Shown: positions 17,314 to 27,796, counted from the first letter of the stretch. The stretch: 64,000 nucleotides of DNA from Acetobacteraceae bacterium (GCA_030041375.1 JASHOA010000051.1:62001-126000), one strand, 5' to 3'. Translations and numbers: made by a program. Notes: generated from the letters alone by a model not told the origin.

Positions 17314-18348
17314 ATGATGCGGGTGGTATTGGGGCAAACCCAGGATATTGACAACGAGTTTCTGAGTTTCGCGAAGCAGCTCGGGCTCCATGGCGTACAG
17401 GTGAACACGCCACGCCTGCCCGGTGACGGTTCCTGGGAGTACGGCGGCATCGCCGAACTGGTGGAGAAGTGTGCGAGCCAAGGGCTCGAGCTCGAGGCGA
17501 TCGAGGGACTGCCCATCCGCTTCTACGATAAAGTCATGCGTGGCCTGCCCGGTCGGGATGAACAGATCGCGAATGTAGCGAAAACCATCAGGAATCTCGG
17601 CAGGGCAGGTGTGCGCTACCTCGGATACCATTTCATGCCGCTGAGTGTCTGGCGAACTGGCAATCTCCCGAGTGGCCGTGGCGGAGCGTACGTGACGAGT
17701 TTCGACGCCGGGCAGGTTGCCGTAGCCGCGCGCAACGGGACGCTGCTGATCTCCCGACGAGATCTGACATCCGAGCACGATTCCTTTGTGAAAGGCGAAG
17801 GCCTCCGGGACGGGAGCGGATGTCGGGCGGAAGACCTCTGGGAGAATTACCGATATTTCGCGACTGCGCTGGCACCGGTGGCGGAACAGGCTGGCGTCAT
17901 CTGTGCGCTGCATCCTGACGATCCACCCGTCAACGAGCTCGGCGGCTTTCCCCGGATCATCAACACCCCGCCAGCGCTTGACCGAGCCATGTCCATCGTC
18001 GACAGCCCGTGCTGGCAAGTGCTGCTGTGTCTCGGGTCGGTATCGGAAATGGGAGGGGAAGATGCCGTACTCGAATCGATTCGGGTGCTCGGCGGCAGAA
18101 ACAAAATTGCATACGTTCATTTCCGCGACGTGAAGGGCACCGTTCCCAGTTTCAAGGAGTGCTTTCTGGGGGAAGGGAACTTCAACCCGATGAGGGTCAT
18201 GGCGGCGTTGCAGGACGCCGGATTCGACGGATTCGTCATGGATGACCACGTGCCGGCCGTTATCAACGACACATCATATCATCATCGGGCTCGCGCATAT
18301 GCGGTTGGCTACCTGCAAGGGCTGATTGCGGGCACGGAGAGCCGATGA
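17314..18348 (+). CDS. uxuA: UxuA-family mannonate dehydratase-like enzyme
   Basis: About 344 residues with the TIM-barrel fold of D-mannonate dehydratase, which converts D-mannonate to 2-keto-3-deoxygluconate. Supporting motifs are LGYHFMPLSVWRT (usual form YNFMP..DWTRT), VICALHPDDPPVNELGGFPRI and VHFRDVKGTVPSFKECFLGEGN. The family form HPDDPP...G..RI is close to exact. Some active-site residues differ from E. coli UxuA, so the sugar acid may not be mannonate. GGAGAG precedes two consecutive ATG codons at 17314 and 17317. Confidence 0.85.
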   Translation: MMRVVLGQTQDIDNEFLSFAKQLGLHGVQVNTPRLPGDGSWEYGGIAELVEKCASQGLELEAIEGLPIRFYDKVMRGLPGRDEQIANVAKTIRNLGRAGVRYLGYHFMPLSVWRTGNLPSGRGGAYVTSFDAGQVAVAARNGTLLISRRDLTSEHDSFVKGEGLRDGSGCRAEDLWENYRYFATALAPVAEQAGVICALHPDDPPVNELGGFPRIINTPPALDRAMSIVDSPCWQVLLCLGSVSEMGGEDAVLESIRVLGGRNKIAYVHFRDVKGTVPSFKECFLGEGNFNPMRVMAALQDAGFDGFVMDDHVPAVINDTSYHHRARAYAVGYLQGLIAGTESR

Positions 18349-18354
18349 CCCATC

Positions 18355-19191
18355 ATGATCGTGCGCTTTTTTTCGGAGACGCAGGGGATGCCGCAGATCA
18401 ACCGGAACGCCACCGGCCCCGGTGGCCAACGCCACCTGCTGCGCAACAGAGTCTATTGCGATGTCAGGGGGCGCATCGTGAGCGGTGATCTGAGCCCGGG
18501 TGATCAAATCTCGATCGAGGGCGTCGCAACGGGATATGGCGTCAGCCGCACACCGGTCCGCGAGGCACTTCTGCAACTCGCTGAAGAGGAATTGGTGGTC
18601 ATCGTCCCGCAGGTCGGTGCCAGCGTGTCGCTCGTGGACCTGAGGAAGGTCTACGAGGCGCAGTTCGTGCGCGAGGTCCTGGAAAGGGCGTGCCTGGCGG
18701 CCGGCGCGAAAGTCCCGAATCCAGATATCGTGGTCTCTTTGAGTAAAGCCTTGCGCGCTCAACGAGCCGCCATCCGGGAGCGGGAGTCTGCCGAATTCTA
18801 CCGCTGCGACGAGGTGTTCCATAATCTGCTGTGCTCGATGAGTGGCCATTCCGGCATCAGCAAGATCACGAATTCGGCGCGCGCGCATCTGGATAGACTC
18901 CGGCAGCTTTCGCTCAGAAATAACTTCGGGCTCATGGAAGCGCTTTACGGCGAGCACCGCATACTCGTCGAGGCGTTGGGACGAGGCGATTTTGCGAAGG
19001 CTGATCAGACACTACGGGATCATTTGCGGCGGATATTCCGCTACACTGATGAGCTGCGCCAGCGACACCCAGAATTTTTCGTCGAGCAGGCCCCGGAATT
19101 GCCGGCGCTCGGCGACGCGGTGACCGAATTGAGCCGCTCCTATTCATCACCTGAAACGATGAGCTGCCCGACAAGGGCGGCTGGCAACTGA
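18355..19191 (+). CDS. GntR-family (FCD domain) transcriptional regulator
   Basis: About 278 residues. The winged helix is at about 25-90: RNRVYCDVRGRIVSGDLSPGDQISIEGVATGYGVSRTPVREALLQLAEEELVVI, the typical GntR motif including SRTPVREAL. The FCD ligand domain follows, with metal/ligand residues in FYRCDEVFHNLL and EHRILVEALGRGDFAKADQTLRDHL. FadR-type regulators of this group usually respond to uronates or aldonates. Being last in the sugar-acid operon, it probably controls it through the palindrome at 12574. ATG 18388 is an alternative start. Confidence 0.93.
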   Translation: MIVRFFSETQGMPQINRNATGPGGQRHLLRNRVYCDVRGRIVSGDLSPGDQISIEGVATGYGVSRTPVREALLQLAEEELVVIVPQVGASVSLVDLRKVYEAQFVREVLERACLAAGAKVPNPDIVVSLSKALRAQRAAIRERESAEFYRCDEVFHNLLCSMSGHSGISKITNSARAHLDRLRQLSLRNNFGLMEALYGEHRILVEALGRGDFAKADQTLRDHLRRIFRYTDELRQRHPEFFVEQAPELPALGDAVTELSRSYSSPETMSCPTRAAGN

Positions 19192-19370
19192 AGCAAGGTG
19201 TGATCGCGGTCGAGTGCTCGTGAGCGTCCCCCGGGCTGAGGGCTGTGCCGACCCTGGAGTCCGAGGTTGTGGATTGCGCGGGCCGGCGTGCCTTCCGCCA
19301 CCCGGACGGCGTGTCACAGGGCCGCGATCCTGCGTTTGCAAATCAGCGGTCGAGGTCCCACATCAGTGCC

Positions 19371-20030
19371 ATGCGACGGCGCGATCTTCTACTGGCCTTG
19401 CCGGTTTCTGCGGCGGCGATGCTACCGTTCCTGCGGCCCGCCGCGGCTGGGCAAGGCCCCGTCCCGGCCCGCCTGACGCCGGCGGACCAGCAGACGGTCG
19501 AGCAGATCGCGGCCTATCTCAACAGCCTCACCTCGCTGAAGGCGAAGTTCTTGCAGATCGCGCCGGACGGATCGGTGAGCCAGGGCCTCGCCTGGTTGGA
19601 GCGGCCGGGGCGGATGCGCTTCCAGTACGACCCCCCCAGCCCCTACCTGCTGGTTGCCGGGTACGGCCTGCTCGTGTTCCACGATTCCAGCCTCAACCAG
19701 ACCACCAACATCCCGCTTTCATCGACGCCGCTCGGGGTGCTGCTCGCGCCGCACATCGAACTCTCCGGCTCGGTGACGGTCACTGCATTCGAGCGCTTGC
19801 CGGGTGAGATCGACCTCACCCTGGTCCGCACCGCCTCCCCCGAAGCGGGCAGCCTCACCCTCGTCTTCTCCACCAACCCGCTCCAGCTCCGCCAATGGGC
19901 CGTGCGCGACGCCCAGGACAAGGTGACCAGGGTCACGCTTTACGATGTCGAGCTTGGCGGGCAGTTTCCTGACCATCTTTTTACCTTTGTTCCGCAGCCT
20001 CAGGCCGGCACAAACGCGAACGGGCGCTAG
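19371..20030 (+). CDS. lolA: Outer-membrane lipoprotein carrier protein LolA
   Basis: The periplasmic chaperone that carries lipoproteins from LolCDE to the outer membrane. The protein has 219 residues. Its export signal MRRRDLLLALPVSAAAMLPFLRPAAAG has a twin-arginine start, which is unusual for LolA and may mean Tat export. The LolA barrel follows: LNSLTSLKAKFLQIAPDGSVSQGLAWLERPGRMRFQYDPPSPYLLVAGYGLLVFHD. The C-terminal part keeps DAQDKVTRVTLYDVELGG. ATG 19371 is fixed by the signal peptide. The 180 bp upstream hold nothing recognisable. Confidence 0.92.
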   Translation: MRRRDLLLALPVSAAAMLPFLRPAAAGQGPVPARLTPADQQTVEQIAAYLNSLTSLKAKFLQIAPDGSVSQGLAWLERPGRMRFQYDPPSPYLLVAGYGLLVFHDSSLNQTTNIPLSSTPLGVLLAPHIELSGSVTVTAFERLPGEIDLTLVRTASPEAGSLTLVFSTNPLQLRQWAVRDAQDKVTRVTLYDVELGGQFPDHLFTFVPQPQAGTNANGR

Positions 20031-20133
20031 CTGTGGAGTCTCAACAGGTTGTTTCCAGTCAAGCACGATCCGCTCTAGGCGGACGTGCGCGCCTGAGCTA
20101 ATCTTCGAGCCAAGAACAAGCTCTTCGCACACC

Positions 20134-20910
20134 ATGATGAAGCCTCTCGTCGGCATCAGTTGTTGCCGCAAACAGTTCGGCAGCTTTGGAAGCCCGAACC
20201 ACGCCGCCTCCGATACCTACGTCCGCGCCGTCGATCGGATTGTCGGGGCGGTACCCGTCCTGATCCCCGCCAATGGCGAGGCCGCCGACATCCCCTCCCT
20301 GCTCTCCCGGCTCGACGGCATCATCCTCACCGGCAGCCGCTCCAACGTCCGGCCCGAGTACTACGAGGGTCCGCCACATGCCGAAGGAACACCCGAGGAC
20401 GAAGCGCGCGATGCGGTTACGCTGCCGCTGATCCGCGGCGCCATCGCCGCCGGGGTGCCGCTGCTTGCGATCTGCCGCGGGCTCCAGGAACTCAACGTCG
20501 CACTCGGCGGCAGCCTGCACCAGCGGCTGCAGGACCTTCCCGGGCACTTCGACCATTCGACCCCGATGCAGCCTTCGGCGCGCATGCGCACCGCCAAGGC
20601 ACATGCCGTGCGCCTCGTTCCGGGCGGCTTCGTCCATCGCCTCGCCGGCACGAGCGAGATCGCCGTCAATTCCCTCCACAACCAGGGCATCGACGTTCTC
20701 GCCCCTGGCCTTGCCGCCGAGGGAACAGCACCGGACGGGACGATCGAGGCGGTCCGTGTCATCGGTGCCTCGGCCTTCGCCTATGGCGTGCAGTGGCATC
20801 CCGAGTACGATTTCGAGACCGATCGGCTCTCGCGCCGCATCTTCGCCGCCTTCGGCGAAGCGGTCTGCGAGCGCGTCGCCGGCACAAGGCTGCCCGCCGC
20901 CGCAGACTAG
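20134..20910 (+). CDS. C26-family gamma-glutamyl hydrolase (PuuD-like class I amidotransferase fold)
   Basis: About 258 residues with the class I glutamine amidotransferase fold used by gamma-glutamyl-GABA hydrolase PuuD. The nucleophile is Cys 114 in LLAICRGLQELNVALGG, and the catalytic His 222 and Glu 224 are in YGVQWHPEYD. The oxyanion region is seen at DGIILTGSRSNVRPEYY. There is no puu operon around it, so the physiological gamma-glutamyl substrate is unknown. ATG 20134 or 20137 both fit. Its TAG stop is the first codon of a tandem 103-bp repeat. Confidence 0.9.
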   Translation: MMKPLVGISCCRKQFGSFGSPNHAASDTYVRAVDRIVGAVPVLIPANGEAADIPSLLSRLDGIILTGSRSNVRPEYYEGPPHAEGTPEDEARDAVTLPLIRGAIAAGVPLLAICRGLQELNVALGGSLHQRLQDLPGHFDHSTPMQPSARMRTAKAHAVRLVPGGFVHRLAGTSEIAVNSLHNQGIDVLAPGLAAEGTAPDGTIEAVRVIGASAFAYGVQWHPEYDFETDRLSRRIFAAFGEAVCERVAGTRLPAAAD

Positions 20911-21113
20911 ACCGGTGTCGGGCTGACTGTGCAGCCCGACACGGGTCTCATGCTTTATTCGAGCCCGCGATTCACGCCCTCCGACGATTCCGCCTCGGGC
21001 GATCGCGGGCTAGACTCGTGTCGGGCTGACTGTGCAGCCCGACACGGGTCTCATGCTTTATTCGAGCCCGCGATTCACGCCCTCCGACGATTCCGCCTCG
21101 GGCGATCGCGGGC
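20908..21113 (+). repeat. 103-bp tandem duplication with internal hairpins
   Basis: Two head-to-tail units, 20908-21010 and 21011-21113, differ at only two positions near their start (TAGACCGGTG against TAGACTCGTG). Each unit contains a perfect 10-bp stem GTGTCGGGCT / AGCCCGACAC and a second, longer-range pair AGCCCGCGA / TCGCGGGCT. The first unit begins exactly at the stop codon of the hydrolase gene. The 339-bp gap 20911-21249 holds this repeat, the next terminator, and then fliF. It could be a duplicated terminator or a young tandem duplication. Confidence 0.9.
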
Positions 21114-21116
21114 TAA

Positions 21117-21137
21117 GCCCGGCATTTCCTGCCGGGC
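21117..21137 (+). terminator. Hairpin terminator candidate before fliF
   Basis: GCCCGGCA and TGCCGGGC form a perfect 8-bp stem around TTTCC, followed by ATTTA. It directly follows the tandem repeat and should help separate the hydrolase transcript from the flagellar operon. Confidence 0.55.
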
Positions 21138-21249
21138 ATTTACCCGACGGTAATCACACCCTCGCACCCTTGCAGCGCGGCATAAGGGCCGGGGGTACGA
21201 TGCGCGCAGGCGGGTTCGAGCCCAGCGGATTCCAAAAGGGGTCAGCGCG

Positions 21250-22890
21250 ATGAACGCGCTCATCGCCGGGCTCAGGGCTCTCGGCACCGTGCGGCTTGCC
21301 GCGCTCGGCGCCGTCGGTGTCGGTATGCTCGCGCTCTTCGCCCTCCTGGCAGTGAGCGGCGGCAGCCGCCCGACGGCGCTGCTGTACGGCGATCTCAGCC
21401 TCTCCGACGCGGCCCGGATGACAGAGCAGCTTTCCGCCCAGCACATCCCCTACCGCCTCGGCGATGACGGCCACGCCATCTATGTCGGGGCCGACGAGGT
21501 GCCGCACGTGCGCGTGCTGCTCGCCGCCAAGGGCCTGCCGAACAGCGGCTCGGTCGGCTACGAAATCTTCGACCACCTGAACAGCCTGACCACCAGCCAG
21601 TTCGTCGAGACCATCGACGAGACCCGTGCCCTGGAGGGTGAACTGGAGCGGACGATCGCCGCCATCGAGGGTGTGCGGGCGGTGCGCGTCAATCTCGTGC
21701 TGCCGAACCGTGCGCCGTTCGCCCAGGAAGAGCAGCCGGCGCGGGCGAGCATCCTGCTCACCATGCAGGGTGCTGCGACGCTCGATCGCGAGGGCGTGCA
21801 GGCGATCCTCAACCTGGTTGCGGCTGCGGTGCCCGGTCTCAAGCCCGACCAGATCGCGATCGTGGACAGCCGTGGCGAGCTGCTGGCCCGCGCCGGCGCA
21901 CCTCTTAGCGATATCGGCGGCGCCAAGAGTGCCGATGCTGTCGAGCAGGCGGCCGCGATGCGCCTCGCGCGCGCGGTCGAAGCGATGCTCGACCGTACCC
22001 TTGGCCCGGGTGAGTCGCGTGCCGAAGCCACGGTCGCGATGGATTTCGACCGCATCAGCCAGACCACCGAACAGTACGATCCGAACGGGCAGGTGGCGCG
22101 CTCCGAGCAGAGCATCGATACCAGCAACACCAGTTCCAAGGGGCCCGCCACGGTGACCGTGCAGAACAAACTGCCCGGCGCTCAGGCGGCCGCCGGCCCC
22201 CCTAACGGCACGGTCGAGAAGAAGCGCGAAGAGACTACGAACTACGAAATCAGCCGCACCGTTCGCAAACTGACGCACAACCAGCCGGACATCAAACGCA
22301 TCAGCATCGCGGTGCTGGTGGACTGGAAGAAGACCGTCGATCCGAAGGGCAAGGTCGCCTGGCAGCCGCGCTCGCCGGCCGAACTCGCCGCCATCACGGC
22401 GTTGGTGAAGAGCGCGATCGGCTTCGATGCCAAGCGCGGCGATACGGTCGAGGTGGCCAGCATGCGCTTCGCGGGCCTGGGCGAGTCCCAGCCGGCGGCG
22501 CCGAAGTCCTGGCTGGGCGTTCAGCTCAGCCACGCCGACGTGATGCAGCTTGCCGAGACGCTGCTGTTTGGCGTGATTGCGGTGCTCGCCCTCCTGCTCG
22601 TGCTCCGCCCGATGGTGTTCCGCCTGAGTGCAATGGCCGGCGGCCCCGCCGAGGCTGCCCAGTTGCCGTCGCCCGCGGCGACGGCGCTTCCCGCCGCGGC
22701 TTCACAGCCGGCAGAACCTTCCGGGCCCGAGCCGCTTCGCCTGATCGAGGACGAACGCATGATCGATGTCGCCAACGTCGAAGGCCAGCTTCGCGTCTCT
22801 TCGGTGCGCCGGGTCAGCAACCTGGTCGATAAACATCCGGTGGAGACGCTCTCGATCGTGCGCGGATGGATGGCAAAGGAAGCCGGCTGA
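21250..22890 (+). CDS. fliF: Flagellar MS-ring protein FliF
   Basis: Forms the inner-membrane MS ring that nucleates the basal body and houses the export gate. The protein has 546 residues. One membrane helix lies near 15-37 and a second near 436-457. The periplasmic ring-building motifs lie between them: LLYGDLSLSDAARMTEQLSAQHIPYRLGDDGHAIYVGADEV and GPGESRAEATVAMDFDRISQTTEQYDP. The cytoplasmic C-terminus (LVDKHPVETLSIVRGWM) is the FliG-binding tail. It is the first gene of a seven-gene run and is preceded by AAAAGGGG. Confidence 0.97.
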   Translation: MNALIAGLRALGTVRLAALGAVGVGMLALFALLAVSGGSRPTALLYGDLSLSDAARMTEQLSAQHIPYRLGDDGHAIYVGADEVPHVRVLLAAKGLPNSGSVGYEIFDHLNSLTTSQFVETIDETRALEGELERTIAAIEGVRAVRVNLVLPNRAPFAQEEQPARASILLTMQGAATLDREGVQAILNLVAAAVPGLKPDQIAIVDSRGELLARAGAPLSDIGGAKSADAVEQAAAMRLARAVEAMLDRTLGPGESRAEATVAMDFDRISQTTEQYDPNGQVARSEQSIDTSNTSSKGPATVTVQNKLPGAQAAAGPPNGTVEKKREETTNYEISRTVRKLTHNQPDIKRISIAVLVDWKKTVDPKGKVAWQPRSPAELAAITALVKSAIGFDAKRGDTVEVASMRFAGLGESQPAAPKSWLGVQLSHADVMQLAETLLFGVIAVLALLLVLRPMVFRLSAMAGGPAEAAQLPSPAATALPAAASQPAEPSGPEPLRLIEDERMIDVANVEGQLRVSSVRRVSNLVDKHPVETLSIVRGWMAKEAG

Positions 22891-23904
22891 ATGGAACGGG
22901 GGACGGAATATCGCGCGCTCACCGGGGCGCAGAAGGCCGCGGTGCTGATGCTGGCGCTCGGCGAAGAGCAGTCGGCCCGGCTTTTCGGCCTGATGGAGGA
23001 CGACGAGATCAAGGAGATCTCCGCGGCGGTCGCCACACTGGGCCCGGTTTCTGCCGAGATCGTCGAGCGGCTCTGCCACGATTTCGCGGAAAGCCTCGGC
23101 GGCTCCAGCACGCTCGTCGGTTCCCACGAGACGATCGAGCGCCTGCTCGGCAAGGCGATGACACCGGAGCGCGTCGGGCAGATCATGGAGGAGATCCGCG
23201 GCCCGGCCGGGCGGACGATGTGGGACAAGCTCGGCAACGTCAACGAGGCGGTGCTGGCCAACTATCTCAAGAACGAATACCCGCAGACGGTCGCCGTGGT
23301 GCTCTCGCGCATCCGGCCCGAGCATGCGGCACGGGTGCTTGGATTGCTGCCCGAGTCCTTCGCCATCGAGGTCGTGCTCCGCATGTTGCGCATGGAGAGC
23401 GTGCAGAAGGACGTGCTGGAGGGCGTCGAGCGGACGCTGCGCGCCGAGTTCATGTCCAACCTCGCGCGCAGCACCCGGCAGGATCCGCACGAGGTGATGG
23501 CGGAGATTTTCAACAGCCTCGATCGCCAGTCAGAGTCCCGTTTCCTGACTGCACTCGAGGAACGCAACCGCGAATCGGCCGAGCGGGTCAAGGCGCTGAT
23601 GTTCACCTTCGACGATCTGCAGCGCCTGACGCCGCAGGCGATCCAGGCCGTGTTGCGGGCGGTTCCGAAGGACCGCCTGCCGCTCGCGCTGAAGGGCGCG
23701 TCGGAAGCCGTGCGCATCCTTTTCTTCAAGAATCTCTCGGAACGCGCGGGCAAAATCCTGCGCGAGGAAATCGAGGCGCTGGGGCCGGTCCGCCTGCGCG
23801 ACGTGGACGAGGCACAGGCTGCCGTCGTCGCCACCGCCAAGGAGCTGGCCCAGCAAGGCGAGATCGAGCTCGGCAACAGCAAGGACGAGGAGATGGTCTA
23901 TTGA
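22891..23904 (+). CDS. fliG: Flagellar motor switch protein FliG
   Basis: The torque-bearing C-ring protein; 337 residues. All three domains are seen. The N-terminal domain with LTGAQKAAVLMLALGEEQSARLF binds FliF. The middle domain has NEYPQTVAVVLSRI, the EHPQ-type motif that binds FliM. The C-terminal domain includes VLRAVPKDRLPLALKGASEAVRILFFKNLSERAGKILREEIEALGPVRLRDVDEAQ, with the charged torque residues (K, R, E, D). It starts at the base after the fliF stop. Confidence 0.97.
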   Translation: MERGTEYRALTGAQKAAVLMLALGEEQSARLFGLMEDDEIKEISAAVATLGPVSAEIVERLCHDFAESLGGSSTLVGSHETIERLLGKAMTPERVGQIMEEIRGPAGRTMWDKLGNVNEAVLANYLKNEYPQTVAVVLSRIRPEHAARVLGLLPESFAIEVVLRMLRMESVQKDVLEGVERTLRAEFMSNLARSTRQDPHEVMAEIFNSLDRQSESRFLTALEERNRESAERVKALMFTFDDLQRLTPQAIQAVLRAVPKDRLPLALKGASEAVRILFFKNLSERAGKILREEIEALGPVRLRDVDEAQAAVVATAKELAQQGEIELGNSKDEEMVY

Positions 23905-23946
23905 ACCGCTGTCCCCCTCCGCTGACTTCGAACGAGGAGGCCGAGC

Positions 23947-24279
23947 ATGCCGGTTGAAATGCCGCTCGACGAGTTGGCCAAAACGCCGCAGACGGAGCGC
24001 CAGTCCACGGGAACAGCCGGCCACACTGCACGCGATCTGGAGGCCGTCTACGACATTCCGGTGACGGTCAGTGCGGTGCTTGGCCGGACCACCATGCAAG
24101 TCAACCAGCTTCTCAAGCTCGCACGCGGGGCGGTGATCGAACTCGATCGCAAGCTCGGCGAGGCGATCGAGATCTACGTCAACAACCGCCTGGTGGCGCG
24201 CGGCGAGGTCGTCATGATCGACGAGACGCGACTCGGCGTGACGATGACCGAGATCGTCAAGACCGAGCGCGGCGGCTGA
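23947..24279 (+). CDS. fliN: Flagellar motor switch protein FliN
   Basis: A C-ring component of 110 residues belonging to the SpoA (surface presentation of antigens) family. The SpoA core is in the C-terminal half: DIPVTVSAVLGRTTMQVNQLLKLARGAVIELDRKLGEAIEIYVNNRLVARGEVVMIDETRLGVTMTEIV, a full-length match. It lies only 42 bp after fliG. In Caulobacter and relatives a FliH-type gene (flbE) sits between these two; here it is absent. Confidence 0.96.
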   Translation: MPVEMPLDELAKTPQTERQSTGTAGHTARDLEAVYDIPVTVSAVLGRTTMQVNQLLKLARGAVIELDRKLGEAIEIYVNNRLVARGEVVMIDETRLGVTMTEIVKTERGG

Positions 24280-24289
24280 GCCCACCTCG

Positions 24290-25693
<1,404 letters not shown>

Positions 25694-25702
25694 CCGTTCC
25701 CT

Positions 25703-27796
25703 ATGGCGGCTATCAGCATTCCTGCCGGCCTCGTTCCGGCCGGCCTCTCGGAGAAGCTCCGCCGCTTCGCCCCCGGCTCGGATGTCGCGCTTGCGATCGG
25801 CGTCGTTGCGCTGCTGGCGGTCCTCATTCTGCCGCTGCCCACCCCGCTCATTGATCTTGGCCTCGCCCTTTCCATCACGGTCTCTGTGCTGGTGCTGATG
25901 GTGGCGCTCTTCCTCCGCCGTCCGCTCGATTTTACGAGTTTCCCGACCCTCCTCCTGCTCACCACGCTGCTCCGGCTCTCGCTCGATATCGCTGCAACGA
26001 GGCTCATTCTTTCGCACGGCAGTGAGGGCACCGACGCCGCCGGCGCGGTGATCGCCGCCTTCGGCGGGTTTCTGATGGGCGGGGACGTGGTGATCGGGCT
26101 GATCGTCTTCGCGATCCTTCTGGTGGTGAACTTCATGGTCATCACCAAGGGTTCGAGCCGCATCGCCGAGGTCGCAGCACGTTTCAGCCTCGATTCGATT
26201 CCCGGCAAGCAGATGGCGATCGATGCCGAGCTTTCCGCCGGCCATATCGACGAGAAAACCGCCCGCCGCCGTCGCTCCGAGCTGGAGCAGGAAAGCGGCT
26301 TTTTCGGCGCGATGGACGGGGCGGCCAAGTTCGTGCGCGGGGATGCCATCGCCGCCGTCATCATCACCGGCATCAACATCGTGGGTGGGCTTGCCATCGG
26401 CATCGTCCAGCATGGCATGCCGTTCGCCGATGCCGCGCACACTTTCACCCGCCTCACGGTCGGAGAGGGCCTGGTCTCGCAAATCCCGGCCCTGCTGGTC
26501 TCGGTTGCGGCCGGCATCGTCATCACCAAGGGTGGTACAGAAGGCACGACCGATCGCGCTCTCGTCCGCCAGCTCGGCGGCAGCTCGAAGCCGCTCGCGC
26601 TCGCTGCCGGAGCAGCCGGCGTGCTGGCCCTGATGCCGGGCCTGCCCGCCCTTCCCTTCCTCGCATTGGCCGGGCTTTCCGGGGGTGCGGCCTTCTTCCG
26701 CCATCGCAATCCGCCGCCCAGCGGGGAGCCGGCGCCAGCGCCGGCTCCCGCCGCTCCGACGGAGCCGCCGATCAGCGAGGCCCTGCGCATCGACATGATC
26801 CGCCTCGAGCTCGGCTACGGGCTCTTGGCGCTGGCCGGGGGCGATGCACCGCGCCTGACCGAACAGATCAAGAGCCTCCGCCGCAGCATCGCGGCCGAAA
26901 TGGGCTTCGTCCTGCCGCCGGTGCGCATCCAGGACAACATGCAGCTCGGCCCCGACAGCTATGTGATCCGGATCAAGGAAATCGAAGCCGGACGCGGCGA
27001 ACTGCGCCCGAGCATGCTGCTCGCCATGGACCCGAAGGGCAGCGTTCCGGACGTGCCCGGCGAGGCAACGCGTGAACCCGCGTTCGGTCTGCCGGCGCTC
27101 TGGATCGAACCCACCCGCAAGGAAGAGGCGCTGTTCCGCGGCGCCACGGTGGTCGATCCGCCGAGCGTCCTCATCACGCATCTGACCGAGGTCGTGAAGC
27201 AGACCATGGCAGAGCTCCTTTCCTACAGCGAGACGCAGAAGCTTCTGGATGAACTGCCGCGCGAGCAGCAGAAGCTGATCGGCGACCTGATTCCAGGCCA
27301 GGTCAGCGTCGGCGGCGTGCAGCGCGTGCTGCAGGCGTTGCTCGCCGAACGCGTCTCGATCCGCGATCTTCCGACCATACTTGAAGGGATCCACGAAGCG
27401 GCCGTCGGGGGTGCGCGCTCGCTTCCGGTGCTGGTCGGGCATGTGCGCACGCGCCTCTCGCGCCAGCTTTGCGATTCCTACACCAGCCCCTCCGGCTATC
27501 TTCCCTTGATCGGCCTCTCTTCGGAGTGGGAGGAGGCGTTCTCGCAGGCGCTGACCGGCCCGCCGGAAGACCGCCAGCTCGCCATCCAGCCGGCGCGGCT
27601 TGGCGAATTCATGCAGAAGCTCCGCGCCGCCTTCGATGCGGCCAGCTCCGCCGGCGAGCAGCCGGTGCTGCTTACCTCCGGGCCAATCCGCTTCCATGTC
27701 CGCGCTGTCGTCGAGCGCGTGCGCCCGGCCACTCCGGTGCTCGCCCAGAACGAAATTTATGCGCGCGCCCGCATCCGAACCGTCGGCCAGGTCTGA
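25703..27796 (+). CDS. flhA: Flagellar export gate protein FlhA
   Basis: A core membrane component of the type III export apparatus; 697 residues. About eight membrane helices occupy the first 330 residues. The conserved FHIPEP loop reads VITKGSSRIAEVAARFSLDSIPGKQMAIDAELSAGHID. The C-terminal cytoplasmic domain (about 350-697) holds LRIDMIRLELGYGLL and TSPSGYLPLIGLSSEWEEAF and binds chaperone-substrate complexes. It is full length. It starts 10 bp after flbD. Confidence 0.97.
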   Translation: MAAISIPAGLVPAGLSEKLRRFAPGSDVALAIGVVALLAVLILPLPTPLIDLGLALSITVSVLVLMVALFLRRPLDFTSFPTLLLLTTLLRLSLDIAATRLILSHGSEGTDAAGAVIAAFGGFLMGGDVVIGLIVFAILLVVNFMVITKGSSRIAEVAARFSLDSIPGKQMAIDAELSAGHIDEKTARRRRSELEQESGFFGAMDGAAKFVRGDAIAAVIITGINIVGGLAIGIVQHGMPFADAAHTFTRLTVGEGLVSQIPALLVSVAAGIVITKGGTEGTTDRALVRQLGGSSKPLALAAGAAGVLALMPGLPALPFLALAGLSGGAAFFRHRNPPPSGEPAPAPAPAAPTEPPISEALRIDMIRLELGYGLLALAGGDAPRLTEQIKSLRRSIAAEMGFVLPPVRIQDNMQLGPDSYVIRIKEIEAGRGELRPSMLLAMDPKGSVPDVPGEATREPAFGLPALWIEPTRKEEALFRGATVVDPPSVLITHLTEVVKQTMAELLSYSETQKLLDELPREQQKLIGDLIPGQVSVGGVQRVLQALLAERVSIRDLPTILEGIHEAAVGGARSLPVLVGHVRTRLSRQLCDSYTSPSGYLPLIGLSSEWEEAFSQALTGPPEDRQLAIQPARLGEFMQKLRAAFDAASSAGEQPVLLTSGPIRFHVRAVVERVRPATPVLAQNEIYARARIRTVGQV

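Noticed and set aside
20908-21113. CRISPR-like repeat
   Set aside because: Only two units in direct contact, with no spacers and no cas genes.
21138-21249. A sigma-54-type promoter before fliF (CGCACCC TTGCAG)
   Set aside because: The GG of the -24 element is missing and the spacing between the two GC pairs is 6 rather than 10 bases, so it does not fit TGGCAC-N5-TTGCW.
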